DNA from: Heligmosomoides polygyrus polygyrus | Lineage: Eukaryota; Nematoda; Chromadorea; Rhabditida; Heligmosomidae | Direction: 5' to 3' | NCBI GenBank assembly: GCA_947396885.1 | Contig: OX377202.1 | Span: 29,069,407-29,133,406 of the forward strand | Length of the DNA stretch: 64,000 bases | Part shown: positions 31,525 to 43,293 of the stretch, piece after piece | Position numbering within the stretch: the first letter of the stretch is position 1 | Layout of the letters: every line of letters begins with the position of its first letter | Made by a program: the position numbers and the translations under genes | Notes under the pieces: generated by a model | What the model was told of the DNA's origin: nothing | Seen by the model: the letters and a program-made list of their open reading frames with translations, nothing else | The model's database searches: none

Positions 31525-31598
31525 AGCGCCGGTGGTGTAAGGCGAACATCGCTGCCCGGAAAGCAGAAGATGTGGGTTCGAGTCCAGCCTGGCGCAAG
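31525..31598 (+). tRNA. tRNA-Gly-like pseudogene
   Basis: GCGCCGGTGGTGTAAGGCGA, then CTGC-CCGGAAA-GCAG as anticodon arm, then GTGGGTTCGAGTCCAGCCTG. Overall closest to tRNA-Gly, but the anticodon would be GGA (serine) and base 33 is C. Probably not decoded. Confidence 0.5.
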
Positions 31599-31781
31599 AG
31601 TTTTGATCGCAACAAAACATCCTGTAACAACAGATTGGAACCATTCGAATATTCTAAAAAATTTTGAGAGCACAACTATAGTCAGTAGCCCTAATTGATT
31701 TGGTCCAGTAACCTCGTCAAGAGGTTAAGAAGGAAACAAGACGCAAAAATGCCGATGTTAGCTTATGGTCGAGCATTACTA

Positions 31782-33033
31782 TTAGGTTGGTGCATAAGTT
31801 CTCGGAAATTTGGGGCATGAAATATTTTCACAACATACGAACAACAATATCAAATCATTTGAAGTAACCACCCTTTACATCAATTGGTTTTCGCCAACGT
31901 GCTGGTAAGTCATGGATGCCTTTTCTCCAAAACGTGGCCCGTTATGAAAAATGTCAGCAGTGTCTCCTTGACATCCTCTCGGTTCCTAAATTGCTGGCCG
32001 TCCAAATAGCGTTGAAGGCTTGAAAACAAATGATAATCAGAAGGAGCGAGATCTGGTGAGTAAGGTGGATGTGGAAGTACGGTCCATCCGTAGTCCGCCA
32101 ACTCAGCCGCCTTCGCTCTAGCAATATGCGGTCTAGCGTTGTCGTGTTGAAAATACACCTTCACTTGCTCTCCTCGTGTGGTTTGAAGGTGGGCCCTCAA
32201 CTTCCTCAGTTGGTTGACGTAAACCTCTGCCGTCACTGTTATCCCTTCGTCCAGCAGCTCCCAGTATTCTATGCCAAGAACGCTCCACCAAATACATAGC
32301 ATCACCTTTTTCACGTGAAGGAACGTCCTCTACCTCTCCAGTTGCGTCAACCCACTGTGCACGCCGGTGGTAATTAGAGTAGAGTATCCACTTCTCACCC
32401 CCGGTGACATGGTTGTCCAGCCATCCGTGGGTACGTCTGAGGGTAAGGAGAGACAGAGCTACATCGGCTCTGCGATCCATGTCATGTTGTGTCAAGTCGT
32501 GAAGTACCCAGCGACCCAATTTTTGCACCTTGCTAGTCGACTTCAATCCTCGAACGACTGTTGATTGACTAACACCAAGAGTGCTTGATAGTTCGCGATG
32601 GTTTGGTATGGGTCCGCTTGCACTCCACTTCGGAGGCCATCCAAATCCAGTGTCATCGGGCGCCCTTCTCGTTCATTATCTTCAACGGAGAACTCACCAA
32701 CGGCAAACTTCGAGAACCACTGGTACACAGTGCTTCAAGCAGGAGCACTCTCGTTGTAAACATCCTTCAGGCGACGATACGATTCGTTGGCATGGAGGCC
32801 AGATTGATGCAGGAATAACATGACGTGCCGAATATGCGTCTGAGTTGGGATGAATTGCTTAGCCATAATAGCTGACGTTAACAACGCAGAAGTAAATGTT
32901 AGGAACAGCTTAGTAGCCTTCCTTTCTCTATCGATCGATCATTTAAGCGTTGATACATGTGAGAAATTTGGCGGGAAAATGCGCTTTCAATTCAGGAGGG
33001 ATCAAATGTCCGAGAACTTATGCACCAACCTAA
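31782..33033 (-). mobile_element. mariner transposon, full length
   Basis: Terminal inverted repeats TTAGGTTGGTGCATAAGTTC at 31782 and its complement ending at 33033, with TA on both sides (31780-31781, 33034-33035). 1252 bp. It contains a complete but broken transposase on the minus strand. Confidence 0.93.
31855..32866 (-). pseudogene. mariner transposase, inactivated
   Basis: Starts MAKQFIPTQTHIRHVML at 32866. The helix-turn-helix region (VYQWFSKFAVGEFSVEDNER, REGRP) is followed, in shifted frames, by WILYSN, then HDNARPHIARAKAAEL and LPHPPYSPDLAPSDYHLFSS. The D34D signature's second and third aspartates are present. The first, expected in V-T-G-D-E-K-W, is glycine (GGEKW near 32395). Frameshifts and a late insertion (about 31905) separate the frames. 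It cannot encode an active enzyme. Confidence 0.9.
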
Positions 33034-33039
33034 TATTTA

Positions 33040-34590
33040 CCTACAATATTTGAATCTGTTATAAGATAATCGGAAGGGGCAGCCCTAAAAGACAGTTGTG
33101 CCCGCATTGTCATGCCACATCTCAACTGAATTCGCCCATGTGCATTCAATATCGTGGGACACCAGCTAAAGCTCCCGAATAAGCTCGAGATAGAGAATGG
33201 TGGGTCGAAACGTCGTGTGTCTCCTCCGCCTAGGATAGATCCCGATATTTTCTTACAAAGAAAGTACTAAATGTTAGAATGATTGTAGGAAATAAACTAG
33301 AAGTGATGTTGCTCAATACGGTCAACCTTGTACAAAATCCCCTTTGGGATTCTGTAGAGCATCAGTGGTGTTGCCTAGAGATTTTGCTACACTACAGAAC
33401 ACTTTCTATTTGATCATTTTACTTCGTCCGACGTAATGCTAACTACTTACGGATCCCGTCGAGGGAGAGCCGCAGCTCTCTTGTTGCATCCCCGGCTCCG
33501 GTCGCTCTTGGTCTAGCTGGACAGGGAAAAGGAGGCGAGCAAGTTGGCCAGACCGCTCACGATACCGGACTGTCGCCAGACTGCCCTGCTAGGGGGGGGG
33601 GGGGAGCCCGGTTTTCACACCGGCGAGGTCCACGCCCGCTGAGGCTACGCCTCCGCCCCATTTTGCTCCGCCCATTGTGGACAAGTTGGCGGCGCACACT
33701 GCCATACATTAATTAGAGGTCGCAAAGTGGAACATTTCCTTCCTTCCTGCCACTGCTGCATGTTTAACTAGCTCTCAGCTACTACGACTACTATCCTGCT
33801 ATTATATTACTTCGACTACTAACGCAACGCCATTGTGAGCGTGTGAATAACGGTAAGTTAGAAACCGTTTTCTAAAAGCAAAGTATCCTTTTTGTGAATG
33901 TTTTGTGATCGCTTTTGCACATCCACTGCATTCGTTTGCTATTTCACTGAGGATTCTGTGCATATTTGACTGCACAGATCCTTTTTGATAAGCAAAACGA
34001 TGCAGAAGTTTTTGCCACAAGGAGAGATCTTCTACATTGGTCCCCATTTCTTATAGGTTTACCTTTTAATTGGAACCGTTGTATTTGTAAGCAACGGTGC
34101 CAAGTGCAAACCGAGAGAGGAGATCCATACAGTGTTTCTGCCTAAACTCTAAGCTCTACATTGAAAGCAGAGAACCAATATATTCCTATGCATTTCTAAT
34201 TTAGTGTAGGCGTACTTAACGTTCTTATTTCATTTTGACTCTTGGTGTTCTGATCACTTGACTCGGTGCCAACCCCTCCCCCCCTCCTCCGCTCTAGACT
34301 TGCGCACAGTGCCATACATTGGTCCCTCATTTAGACGTTGGTCCCCTGTATTGGAGTAATTGCTTGCTGGTCCTCTGTGTTCACCAGATGTCATGACCTG
34401 TGCCGCTCCTCGCACCTTTTACGGTCCCTCGCACCTACATTGGCTGCCCTCAAGAGATGCTTTAGGCGCCTCTTGGCAGACGTAAGAGCCGCCAAATGCT
34501 AGGTACCAAAGAGCTGATCGTCGAAAAAGTTCATGGTTTGAGGAAGTCCAATAACTTCTCCAAGTAGAGTACAATTAATCAGGTGTGAAA
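33040..34590. other. non-coding, GC-rich patches
   Basis: No gene recognised. A G15 run at 33592-33606 and a phrase GCACACTGCCATACATT near 33694 that recurs as GCGCACAGTGCCATACATTG near 34305. Confidence 0.4.
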
Positions 34591-34599
34591 TTGTGCACA

Positions 34600-35115
34600 A
34601 TTTTGTGTGCTGACCCCTTCGGTATCCTGCGACTCGACCTTTCGTTTTCTTCGAAAGTAAAGGGGTTTTCGAACAACACGCCTTCCACCTCACGACAAAT
34701 AGAAAGAAGAATTGGTTTGCCTGCCAGGCGTTTACCAGTGATGAAGTTAAGCGATATTTTAACAGACATTTCAAAGAGTAAACGACTCGCTCTACCAATC
34801 CATGGGTTTGAGGCAGTACTGTGGCGGACTAGTTGGTCGATATCCTGCGACTTGACCTTTTGTTTGCTCCAATAGAAATAGTTTTTCGGACAACGCTCCT
34901 CCCACCAGGACCGCGACAAGGACTGCGATGAAGTTAAAATATATGTAATAACAATCATTTTCAAGAGTAAATGATTTGGCTGCTTGAACAGAAATTGTTT
35001 TCGGAACAACACTACCTCCCCCCTTCCCACAGGACTCGGCAGGGCTTGTGATGAAGTTAAGTGATAATTTGGCCGACATTTTTTTTTTAAAGAAAACGAC
35101 TTCCTCTACCAACTC
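34600..35115. repeat. diverged tandem repeat, about three units
   Basis: Units near 34610, 34830 and 34960 share TATCCTGCGACT-GACCTTT, TTTTCGAACAACAC-type, GTGATGAAGTTAAG-GATA and CGACTCGCTCTACCAA-type blocks. Antisense ORFs across it follow the repeats and are not genes. Confidence 0.65.
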
Positions 35116-35579
35116 AGCGGCCGTCAAACTTCTGGATGGAGGCTTCGCCTTTCTTTAGGACTTCTCACTTTCATTACATAAAAAAACTGGTTTACTATAC
35201 AGCATAGTATAGCGGGATATAGTAGGGCAAAATTTTTAAAAACTGCTCTTATGAAGCCTATCCACTTTGTATATGTAGCGATTCATTCTTAAAAGTATCC
35301 ATTATCTACGTGGCTAGAAGCAGGCTGAGAGAGTCCCTATCCGCACTGCTTAGTCTGCATAAACATAAATAAAATCAATTGGTATCGGTCGGCCAGTCGA
35401 TATCGTTTGCTGTCCGACGGCGGCAGTAACAGTCCTCCGATTCTGTAGTCATTCTCCCTTGCACCCCCCCCCCCCTCCCTTTCTCTTCCGCCCCCAATAC
35501 CATCCTACCCATGTACCGCAGAGAAGCGAAGTATTGAGAGTGAAGCATGCGTACGCTAAGCCTTTAAAAGATCCAACGC

Positions 35580-36190
35580 ATGCTGTGCAAAGTCTGATCT
35601 GTGGCACATCTTCTGGATCTGAACGCACGTTATACGACGTCTGTGTAACGTCTTCCAAATGCGAACACATGTTTCATAACGTCTGTGACACATTTGCCGA
35701 AACCCAACGCACGTGTCATGACGTTGCCACGACGTCTATGACATCTCTTCAGCACCCCGACACACGTGGCACGACTTCAGTGACACGTCTTCTGTATTCC
35801 GGTACATGTGGCTCGACCTCCTTGGGAAGTCTCTGAATTGCGACACACGTTGGACGATATTGAGAGAAAATACTGGTCCTTTTATAGGCTCCCATTACTG
35901 GTCCCCTTTCAGTGGTCCTCCCTTCTTGATACCCTTTACTTGTCTCCCTTTTATTGGTCCCCGTTCACTGGTCTCCTTAACGGGTATTCCTTCAATGGTT
36001 CCTCTTCACTGGACACCCTTTGCTACCCCCCTCCCCTACGCAAGTTGGACGTCTTCGGGGCACGTCTCCGGAATTCTGACGCACTTGGGTGACGTCTGCG
36101 ATACGCGCTCTGAATCTCAAAGCAAGTTGAACGATGTGTGTGACACGTCTTCTGCATCCCGGTACACATTAGACCACGTCTTCTAATTTA
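35580..36190 (+). repeat. subterminal tandem repeat of about 50 bp
   Basis: Repeating CGTCTTCTG-ATTCCGGYACACGTGG-type units, with counterparts inverted at 38640-39000. ORFs rich in Thr, Ser, Cys and His are by-products. Confidence 0.7.
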
Positions 36191-37179
36191 CGGCGCTCTG
36201 TACTATATAGCTACCCCCCCCCCCCCCCCCGGCTACCATAGCGCCATAGTTCGTTATGGCAGACTAAGAAAATCGTTCAACCATCTTCTGCACAACTCCG
36301 CTTAAATGTGATTTTCACCATCAATGAAACAATCTCGACAGGTGTATGACAGACAGTTCCTCAAAACAAATATAACATACCATGGGAGCATAAATACTTC
36401 TCTAGTTGAAACAAAAAGAGTAGCTCATGCCCATCTCAACGATACAAACATTTGAAGAGTGGATCTTGCGACCATCATGACCTTGTCTTTAGGAAAATGG
36501 CGGTTTTCTATTACTTCCATCTCTATGCTCGTATTGTAGCTACCGCCCATTCCTAGCATTCGTCTCCTTTTTCAATGCAACTTCCATATATTGCTGCTGA
36601 GTACAAGACCATATCCGTAAGAATTGCGCGTGGGTGATATCAAACAGTACGCACCAGCGAAATGAAGGTTGTAAACTCGCGTCTAAAGCTACACGGTAGT
36701 GACGAGTTTTCCGGAGCGGGTTTGGACGAGTTCTCGCACCGTATGCAGGCGATCGTTGCGGGACCCAAGTGCTCCAATCAATCACGAAGAAATCAGCAAA
36801 CACCTGTCAACCTTGATTTCGCTGGTGAGTACTACTTGGTAAGATGCGCAATCTTATGAGTAGGCTTCTGTACTCAGCAAGAATCTATGGAAGTTGCATA
36901 GAAAAAGGAGACGAATGCTAGGAATGGGCGGTAACTACAATACGAGCATGGAGGTGGAAGCAGTAGAAAACCTCTAATTCCCTAAAAATGTTTGCAAATG
37001 TTTGCACTCTTGGGATGTGCATGAGCTTCTCCTTTCGCTTCCACTGAAGAAGTGTCTATGGCTCACATTATATATTCGTTTTGAGGAACTGTCTGCCATA
37101 CACCTCACATTGTTCATTGATGGTGGAAATTCCATTTAAGCGAAGTTTTGCAGTAGATGGATAAACAATTTCCGGCGCA

Positions 37180-37535
37180 AATAGGGTCCGGGGGGGGGGG
37201 TCACCACAGCATGGCGCGGCGGGCCGGCGTGGCGATTAGCTACATACATGAATGTAAATGCAGTCTTATCACTTCGTTTCGATTATGGATCCGCGTCTTA
37301 TGTGCCTCCTAATTGGACAAGGGAGGGAACTCCAGGATGTAGGCAATTTTATCACGGATGCGTCACTTGAGCCACACCCTGGAGTCCCTTCCCCTGCCTA
37401 AATCTGTTTTAGACAGAACACAGCTGCAGCATTATTTGTTTGTTTTCTTTACTATCAGTGTGCCTTGTCTCGTTTTCTTGGTGTTGGTGAAACCTTTTAT
37501 AAGGTGACCCCCCCCCGGACCCTATTTGCGCCCCT
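37180..37535. repeat. small inverted repeat with G/C homopolymers
   Basis: GGCGCAAATAGGGTCCGGGG with GGTCACC on the left; GGTGACCCCC and CCGGACCCTATTTGCGCC on the right. Nested within the compound foldback element. Confidence 0.8.
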
Positions 37536-39468
37536 TATCTTTCCTTTGATGGAACCTAAGAATCATAGGTCCACTGGAGTTAATTCGCCAGATAGGTCTT
37601 ATATGTGTGTAAGCATTGTATTGTATTTACTTCCACTGAACGCCACCACGTGCAGGTCACTCTCAAAACAAATGCTTCTGTGTAGCCATTATGGTAAGAA
37701 GCAAGCACAGCGGACGTCAAAGGTGAAAATCTGCACTTCCTTAGTTTTCAGAAATCATTTCCTAGTACTCTCTGGCGATATCTCTATCTCTACTAATAAT
37801 CCTACTTATCGGGGCTCCACATTCTAACACTACTAGCTGAAAAGAGCGAGCACTATCACCCTTGATCGAGTCACGGAACAGCTCAGCTCGAGAGATTTTG
37901 GTTTGCTGCGACCGCATCGCAGCCGCCAGCCGGTCCCGCGGCGGTCGCCTGCATACGGTGCGAGAACTCGCCCAACCCGCCCCGGAAAACTCATCACTAC
38001 TGTGTAGCGGCTGCGGGAAATTATGTACGAATGGTCGCCGCGGACGCGGCGACTCGCGCGGCGAGCGCGGCAGAAGACGTCGCAATTGGGTGACTTCAGC
38101 GGCCTGTGGTATCTAGACTTGCATCAAAACTTGCACATCAAGTGTTAGAAAGTGTATACAAACTCAGTTTCACTGCGATAGTGTGTCATATTTTCAACTT
38201 TTCCAGAAGAAGCACCATATAAAATCGAGCATTAGAACGTTGCTTAGTTTTATGACTCGAACTCAATTTCTGAACCAGAGCATGTTTTACCGCAACTCCT
38301 GCAACACCCGAAAGGGATATCAACAACTAAAACCTAGCGTCTGAAGCAAGTCATGAGGCACAGCTCCCACGACCACAGCGGAGCTCATGTCGTCGTCGCG
38401 GGCGCGGCGACCATTCGTACATAAAGACCGCCCCTCACTGTGTAGCTTTAGACGCGAGTAGGTTGTAAGCGCTTGCTGGGTCTTTGGCGATTAATTGGAG
38501 CACTTGGGTCCCACGACGACCGCTTGCCTACGGTGCGAGAACTCGTCCAACCTCGCTCCGGGAAACTCGTCGCTACCTGTGGCAACAAGTTTACGATATA
38601 TTCAGCGGGCAACGCGTCACGGTATGAATGGGAACCAAGTGCGGAGCGTAGGGATTCGGAAGACGTACCCTAGACGTCGTCCAACGTGCGCAGGGATTCA
38701 GATGGCGTGCCGCAGACGTCCAACTTGCGCAGGGATTCCAAGTAAGGACACAAGTAGGAGGGGGCCAGTGAAGAGGGGATCAGCAAAGGGGGACCACTAG
38801 AGAGGGAATAAAGGAGGACCAGTATTTTCCCTCACTATCGTCCAATGTGCGTCGGGTTTCTGAAGACGCATCACAGAAGTCGTGGCACGTGTGTCGGGGT
38901 GCAGAAGGAGTGTTATAGACGTCATGGCAACGTCGTGACACGTGAGTCGGGACTCAGCGTCACATGTGAGTGCTTGACTAACTATCACTCTCACCAGCAC
39001 ATAGGTAAGGAAGTATTAGCGGGCCGGCGGGGGGAGAGGTGGGAGTGAAAGAAATATGGAGGGTGACTATGGAATTCGGGGGAGTATTATTGCTGTCGGA
39101 CAGTAAACGTTGTCAACCTGTCGACCAATACCGATTAATTTTAATCATTTTTCTGCAGAATAAGCACTTTGGGTTGGGACTCTCACGATCTGTTTCACTC
39201 CACATAGAAAACGAGCACTTCGAAGAATAAATGTGCATGCGACAGAGGGTGGATGGACCTCATAAGAGCAGTAAAGATTCTGCCCTACCATATCCCGCTG
39301 CACTAATTTATATAGTGAAACAGGTTTCTTACTTAATAGAAGTAAGAAGGCCTAACGGAGAATGGAGGAAGATTGGAGTTGTTCTATTCTCGGGGTTCAG
39401 GGGGAGAAGCCTCCAACCAGACGTTTGGCGGCCGCTGCTAGGCCGCTGAACGTCTGGTGTTGAATGTA

Positions 39469-41617
39469 CAGGGTATCTCAAAAAATTTATACACTGTTTG
39501 AAAGATGATAACTTTGCTCAAAGTAAAGTTACTGAGGAACGTAAGTGCTCATATGAAAGCCTAAGAAAATAGAAATTTTATGAAATTTTATAATTTTCTG
39601 GCATATGAGCGGTAGGAATTGCGCCGCGTACTATTATGAATTATTGCATTTTACACTCGATTGATTGTGTTTCGCCTGAATACTTGTCATAATTTCTCCC
39701 TGAAGATGCTGTATCGGTTGATCAGCGCTTCTTTTAATGTTCAAAACTTACCATTAGAAACACACTACAGCTTGCAGCAAAATGGAGGTACTGGATGAAA
39801 GTTTCTAGCAGTGCTGCTAGTGAATAACGAAAATAGGAGAACTAAAATTCTTTGACGTGCAGATAGTCGAGATTACGCCATGCACCGGTCTGGAACCTTA
39901 CATTTCAGTCCCATTGGAAATGCATGGGTTGAATGCTTGTCACACTCGTGCTATTAATTGATCACGTTATCCTATGCTGGCATCCTTTAACGTTTAGGAC
40001 TCGACAGTGCACCACAATTTGTGGAAAAATGCAAGGTATCCTAGAAAGACAAGCGCCATATGAAACGCCATACCATTGCTGCTGCAGGTTTTGAAGTAGT
40101 ATTTATTGAAGAGGTGCTGTTTTGGTGTGGGGGACGCTATTCTATGCATTTTCTATTAAGTTTAAGAGCAAAACAACGGCTTTACCAGTTTGCCGCAAAA
40201 CTAAACCAAGCATTATTATACTGTTTATGATGATGTATTATAAAATGCACTGAAGTACACAGACACATCAAAATGTTTAGAATTATATTAGAGAATCATA
40301 TGCAGCTGTTGAATTGTTCGACACTCTGACGCCATTCCGACATTGAAACCAGAGATGAACTGCTCCTCCATTTTCTTGATAGTGTGACCCCAATCCGGAA
40401 GGTGAAAACAGTAAGGGACGTTGAGAAAATTGTGGAAGATGTCTTCCAGCAGTGGGCGTACGACAAGTCGCCTTCTCATTCTGCTTTGAAATCGGAACGT
40501 GTTGTCCTCCTTCACAACTTCAGGATTCTTCATAAATATTATGCAATGAAGTGTTCCGGCAAACCCGAAATATACACATTGATAGGTCCATGGCCGGCCA
40601 TCCAGCATTTCCGAGCAGTCGAAGTGGCCATTTCCAGCTCTGTCTGTAAAATGCTGACCGTGCAGGGCCCTCATGTCGATGGCGCTTCTCCAGTCAATCA
40701 GTTGTAGTATCGGAGTGGACATTATGCTTCGCGGATCATCGCAGCTTTCGCTCAGCGTGTTGAGGATGAGGATGTTTTCAGGCATCACATTTCCGTGAAT
40801 AATATTGGCATCGTGAACAATTTCGAGTATTTTAGCTAGTTATATAGCGATGAGTAGGATGATAAACCAGCTAGGTTCGCCCATTTTATTTGAAAGATCC
40901 AGTAGAGTACCATTACCATGGTATTCGGCTAGCAGAAGAGATACATTCAAAACATATGTGAACCTGTGACCTGCATAATACCATTTATCGCGAGACTGTC
41001 GTCTTCCTGAAGGCGCCTGCGTAGTTCGCAACAAATATACAACTCCCATGGACAAGACGTGATCGCATGCTTCAAAGCCATCACTCTCCCATCATCACTG
41101 ATAACCTTGTAAACCTTTGCAAAACTTCCTTCACTAATCAGTGCATGCGGCTCCTTAGCAATCAATCGAGCCTGAGATGTAAGGTTTCAGACGGATGCAT
41201 GGCCAAATCTCAACCTACTGCACGTCTCAAAATTTTCGTTATCCGTACAAGTCTCAAGCATCTTCAAGACTTCATTAGCAGCAATGTTAGAACCTTCAAG
41301 GAGAATCCTTTTTTTTGGTTACCCTGCATTTAGCTGCAAGCTGTAGCGTGTTCTTAAGTGATGAACTTTAAAAGGAGCACAAATCAGTCGATAAGGCCAC
41401 TTTGTTGAGAACTTGTGACAACCACTCAAGCGAAACGCGATCAATCGAGTGTAAAATGAAGGAACTCAGAAGAGTGCGCGGCGCTATCTACCACTCATTC
41501 GTCAAAAAATTCTTATTCTCTTCCGCTTTCATACGAGCTCTTGACTTCTTCAGTACGTTTACTGGCAGCAAAGTTATCACCTTCCAAACATTGCTTAAAT
41601 TTTTTGGGACGCCCACC
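39469..41617. mobile_element. inverted-repeat element carrying a BUB1-like kinase fragment
   Basis: The left arm (39469 to about 40090) starts CAGGGTATCTCAAAAAATTT and has tandem subunits. The right arm (about 41174-41617) is the reverse complement with the same subunit order (AAAGTTATCACCTTCCAAAC, GAAACCTTACATCTCAG reading on the proper strands). The kinase pseudogene fills the centre. No transposase, so it is non-autonomous. A solo arm is at 25648. Confidence 0.78.
40288..41171 (-). pseudogene. BUB1-like spindle-checkpoint kinase domain, degenerate and intronless
   Basis: Reads as the C-terminal kinase of BUB1: glycine loop ISEGSFAKVYKV, lysine strand VMALKHAI, CPWELYICCELRRRL, LLLAEYHGNGTLLDLSNKMG, IVHDANIIHGNVMPENILIL, LIDWRSAIDM, then FDCSEMLDGRPWTYQCVYFG and LPDWGHTIKKMEEQF. 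One frameshift near 40950 and a TAA at about 40842 break the frame. The catalytic HGD is HGN, and the DFG-equivalent (DWG in nematode BUB-1, from memory) reads DWR. No introns across about 290 codons, which suggests a processed or captured copy. It lies inside the inverted-repeat element. Confidence 0.85.
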
Positions 41618-41619
41618 AT

Positions 41620-43130
41620 AAAGAGCAACGTTATGAGGATCTGGTTTGGTCATTTCCAGACAGTCTGTAGCATTAGGGTTTTAGGGAATTTTACTTGGTA
41701 TTCAGATTCTTAGTCAATTTTTTACCATCTAGCCTAGTACTAAGCGACCCTCAACGAAGGCAGTGCCTACGGTGGTCCTTGAAAGGCTATACGACCAAGT
41801 GCGATGTAGGTGCGATGTGTCTAAACAGCTTAGCTGATTGATTGAAGACGAAGTTTATTGGAGATCTTCTATATCAGTGATGGAAAACTCCGATGAGGAA
41901 ACTACGCCTTAGTTTTCTTCGATGGCTGATATTCTAAAGAGATGGTAAGGTAGAAACGTTGGAAACGAGTTTCTGAAACGATTAATTCTTTCATCTTTTA
42001 CCGTCGAAGCTAATTTTCTAGTTTTCTTTCCTTATTCTTGCTACTATAGAAATATCCTAGTGTGTGGGGATCCAAGGAAGCAATATTAAAACTTCCGAAA
42101 CTCAACACTCCGAAAAGGTTCTTTTAGTCTAGACGAAATTTATAGTATTCACTAATCATTTAACATGTAAAGAACTGTTGGCGGCCTGAATATAATATAA
42201 GCTAGTACCACACTCCCACATATTAGGATCCTACCGTTGCTTCTAATATGTCGTATCCATAGCTTCCCACTCAACCACCATCTTCAATGGCAAAACAGAT
42301 GAGCCGACCTTGACCCTTGTTCTTGCGCACTCGGACAACTGGTCCTCGATGGGTGGTCGGCGCGCCCCTTGCTCCGCCCCTTCGCATGGGCGGTGTGAAG
42401 AACACCGTTCCGCCCCCTGCTAGCCCCGCCTTCTGGTTTGGTGGCCAGTCGAGTCTCAGGCGCCCGGCTGTAGGATACGGTATCGTGACTCATAGGAGTC
42501 ACGACAAACCTATTGGTGGTTCTCCAGATAGTTCCAGTGGAAGCGCTCGTCAAGATGCTTGCCTTCCTAGAGTTGGACATCTGAGCTGAGCTCGCCACTA
42601 GTAGCCATATACGTACCATATTTATGAGAGCTCACCACTTAACGAATCTATTATACCAACGTTCGCTAACTGCATCAAAAGCCTAAAGGAGAAATTAGAT
42701 CATGAGCGAAGGACAGGTACACCGGAAAGCCGAGTTGAACAAGACCAGGAAAAAGTTTAGTCTTAGTCAATCACCCAGCAGAAAGGGTCACGCAACTTCA
42801 AGGGGATCGTAGAGGCAGTTTGAGTTTATTTTAGGCATAATACTGAGTAGAAATGGTCAGGCAGTGAACAACCTAGTGTTTAATTCCTCCTAGACAAGTC
42901 TGGCACCGACTCCCTGACCTCAGAGGGGCGAAAGGCTTCATCGAGTGGGCGGATGGCACTTTAGAATGAGATGTATATCACGGGATGCATCTTCGAAAAA
43001 CTGAAGACGAAGGCCATAGACGAATTGATCTATACACCAGTTTTCTATTCGACGCATTGAAATCCTACAGTATACAACGAAACAGCAGCATCACTAATCC
43101 TATACAAAGACTTGCGGTAGTTCTTCGCTG
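41620..43130. other. no gene recognised
   Basis: Mostly AT-rich. A GC-rich block at 42350-42480 (CGCCCCTTGCTCCGCCCCTT) resembles the one at 33620-33670. A SINE fragment is at 42893-42945. Confidence 0.4.
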
Positions 43131-43131
43131 G

Positions 43132-43293
43132 ATAAGTCAGTGTCTAATCCCTACCAGACAAGTCTAGTACCAATTCACCGACTCCGGAGGGTTAGAAGGC
43201 TTGGTTGTCCTGGGCAGGAAATCCGAACCAACAACCTAAATCGAATTGCATGTGTCTGCCAGCGCCTCCTCCGACTACGCTACCACGCGCACG
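43132..43293 (-). mobile_element. tRNA-derived SINE, head fragment
   Basis: TCTAATCCCTACCAGACAAG, CACCGACTCCGGAGGGTTAG, AGGAAATCCGAACC (box B) and CGCCTCCTCCGACTACGCTA (box A) keep SINE order; the tail half is missing. Confidence 0.75.

Larger units (their letters stand above)
31167..31630. mobile_element. tRNA-Gly-like hairpin element with 14-bp target-site duplication
   Basis: Flanked by identical CAGATTGGAACCAT at 31153-31166 and 31631-31644. Inside are two nested inverted pairs: 31167-31230 with 31330-31405 (AAGCCTGGAGCGGCT core), and the tRNA-like modules 31246-31318 (minus) with 31525-31605 (plus). Ends in GATCGCAACAAAACATCCTG. Confidence 0.85.
35115..39440. mobile_element. 4.3-kb compound foldback element
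   Basis: The left arm 35115-36230 matches in reverse complement 38640-39440: CAGCGGCCGTCAAACTTCTG with CGGCCGCCAAACGTCTGG, GCGGGATATAGTAGGGCAAA, GGTATCGGTCG, TTGCTGTCCGAC. Arms contain 50-bp-class subrepeats (GACACACGTGG, ACGTCTTCTG). Inside are a second inverted pair (36290-36600 with 36885-37165) and a third (37180-37205 with 37500-37535). No transposase seen. Confidence 0.75.

Noticed and set aside
35459..36186. ORFs rich in Thr, Ser, Cys and His that look like a repetitive secreted protein
   Set aside because: They follow the subterminal 50-bp repeats of the compound foldback element, lack a signal peptide, and the same repeats are open in other frames.
37180..37535. CRISPR-like or G-quadruplex regulatory array
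   Set aside because: The G and C runs are arms of one inverted repeat; no regularly spaced direct repeats exist anywhere in the window.
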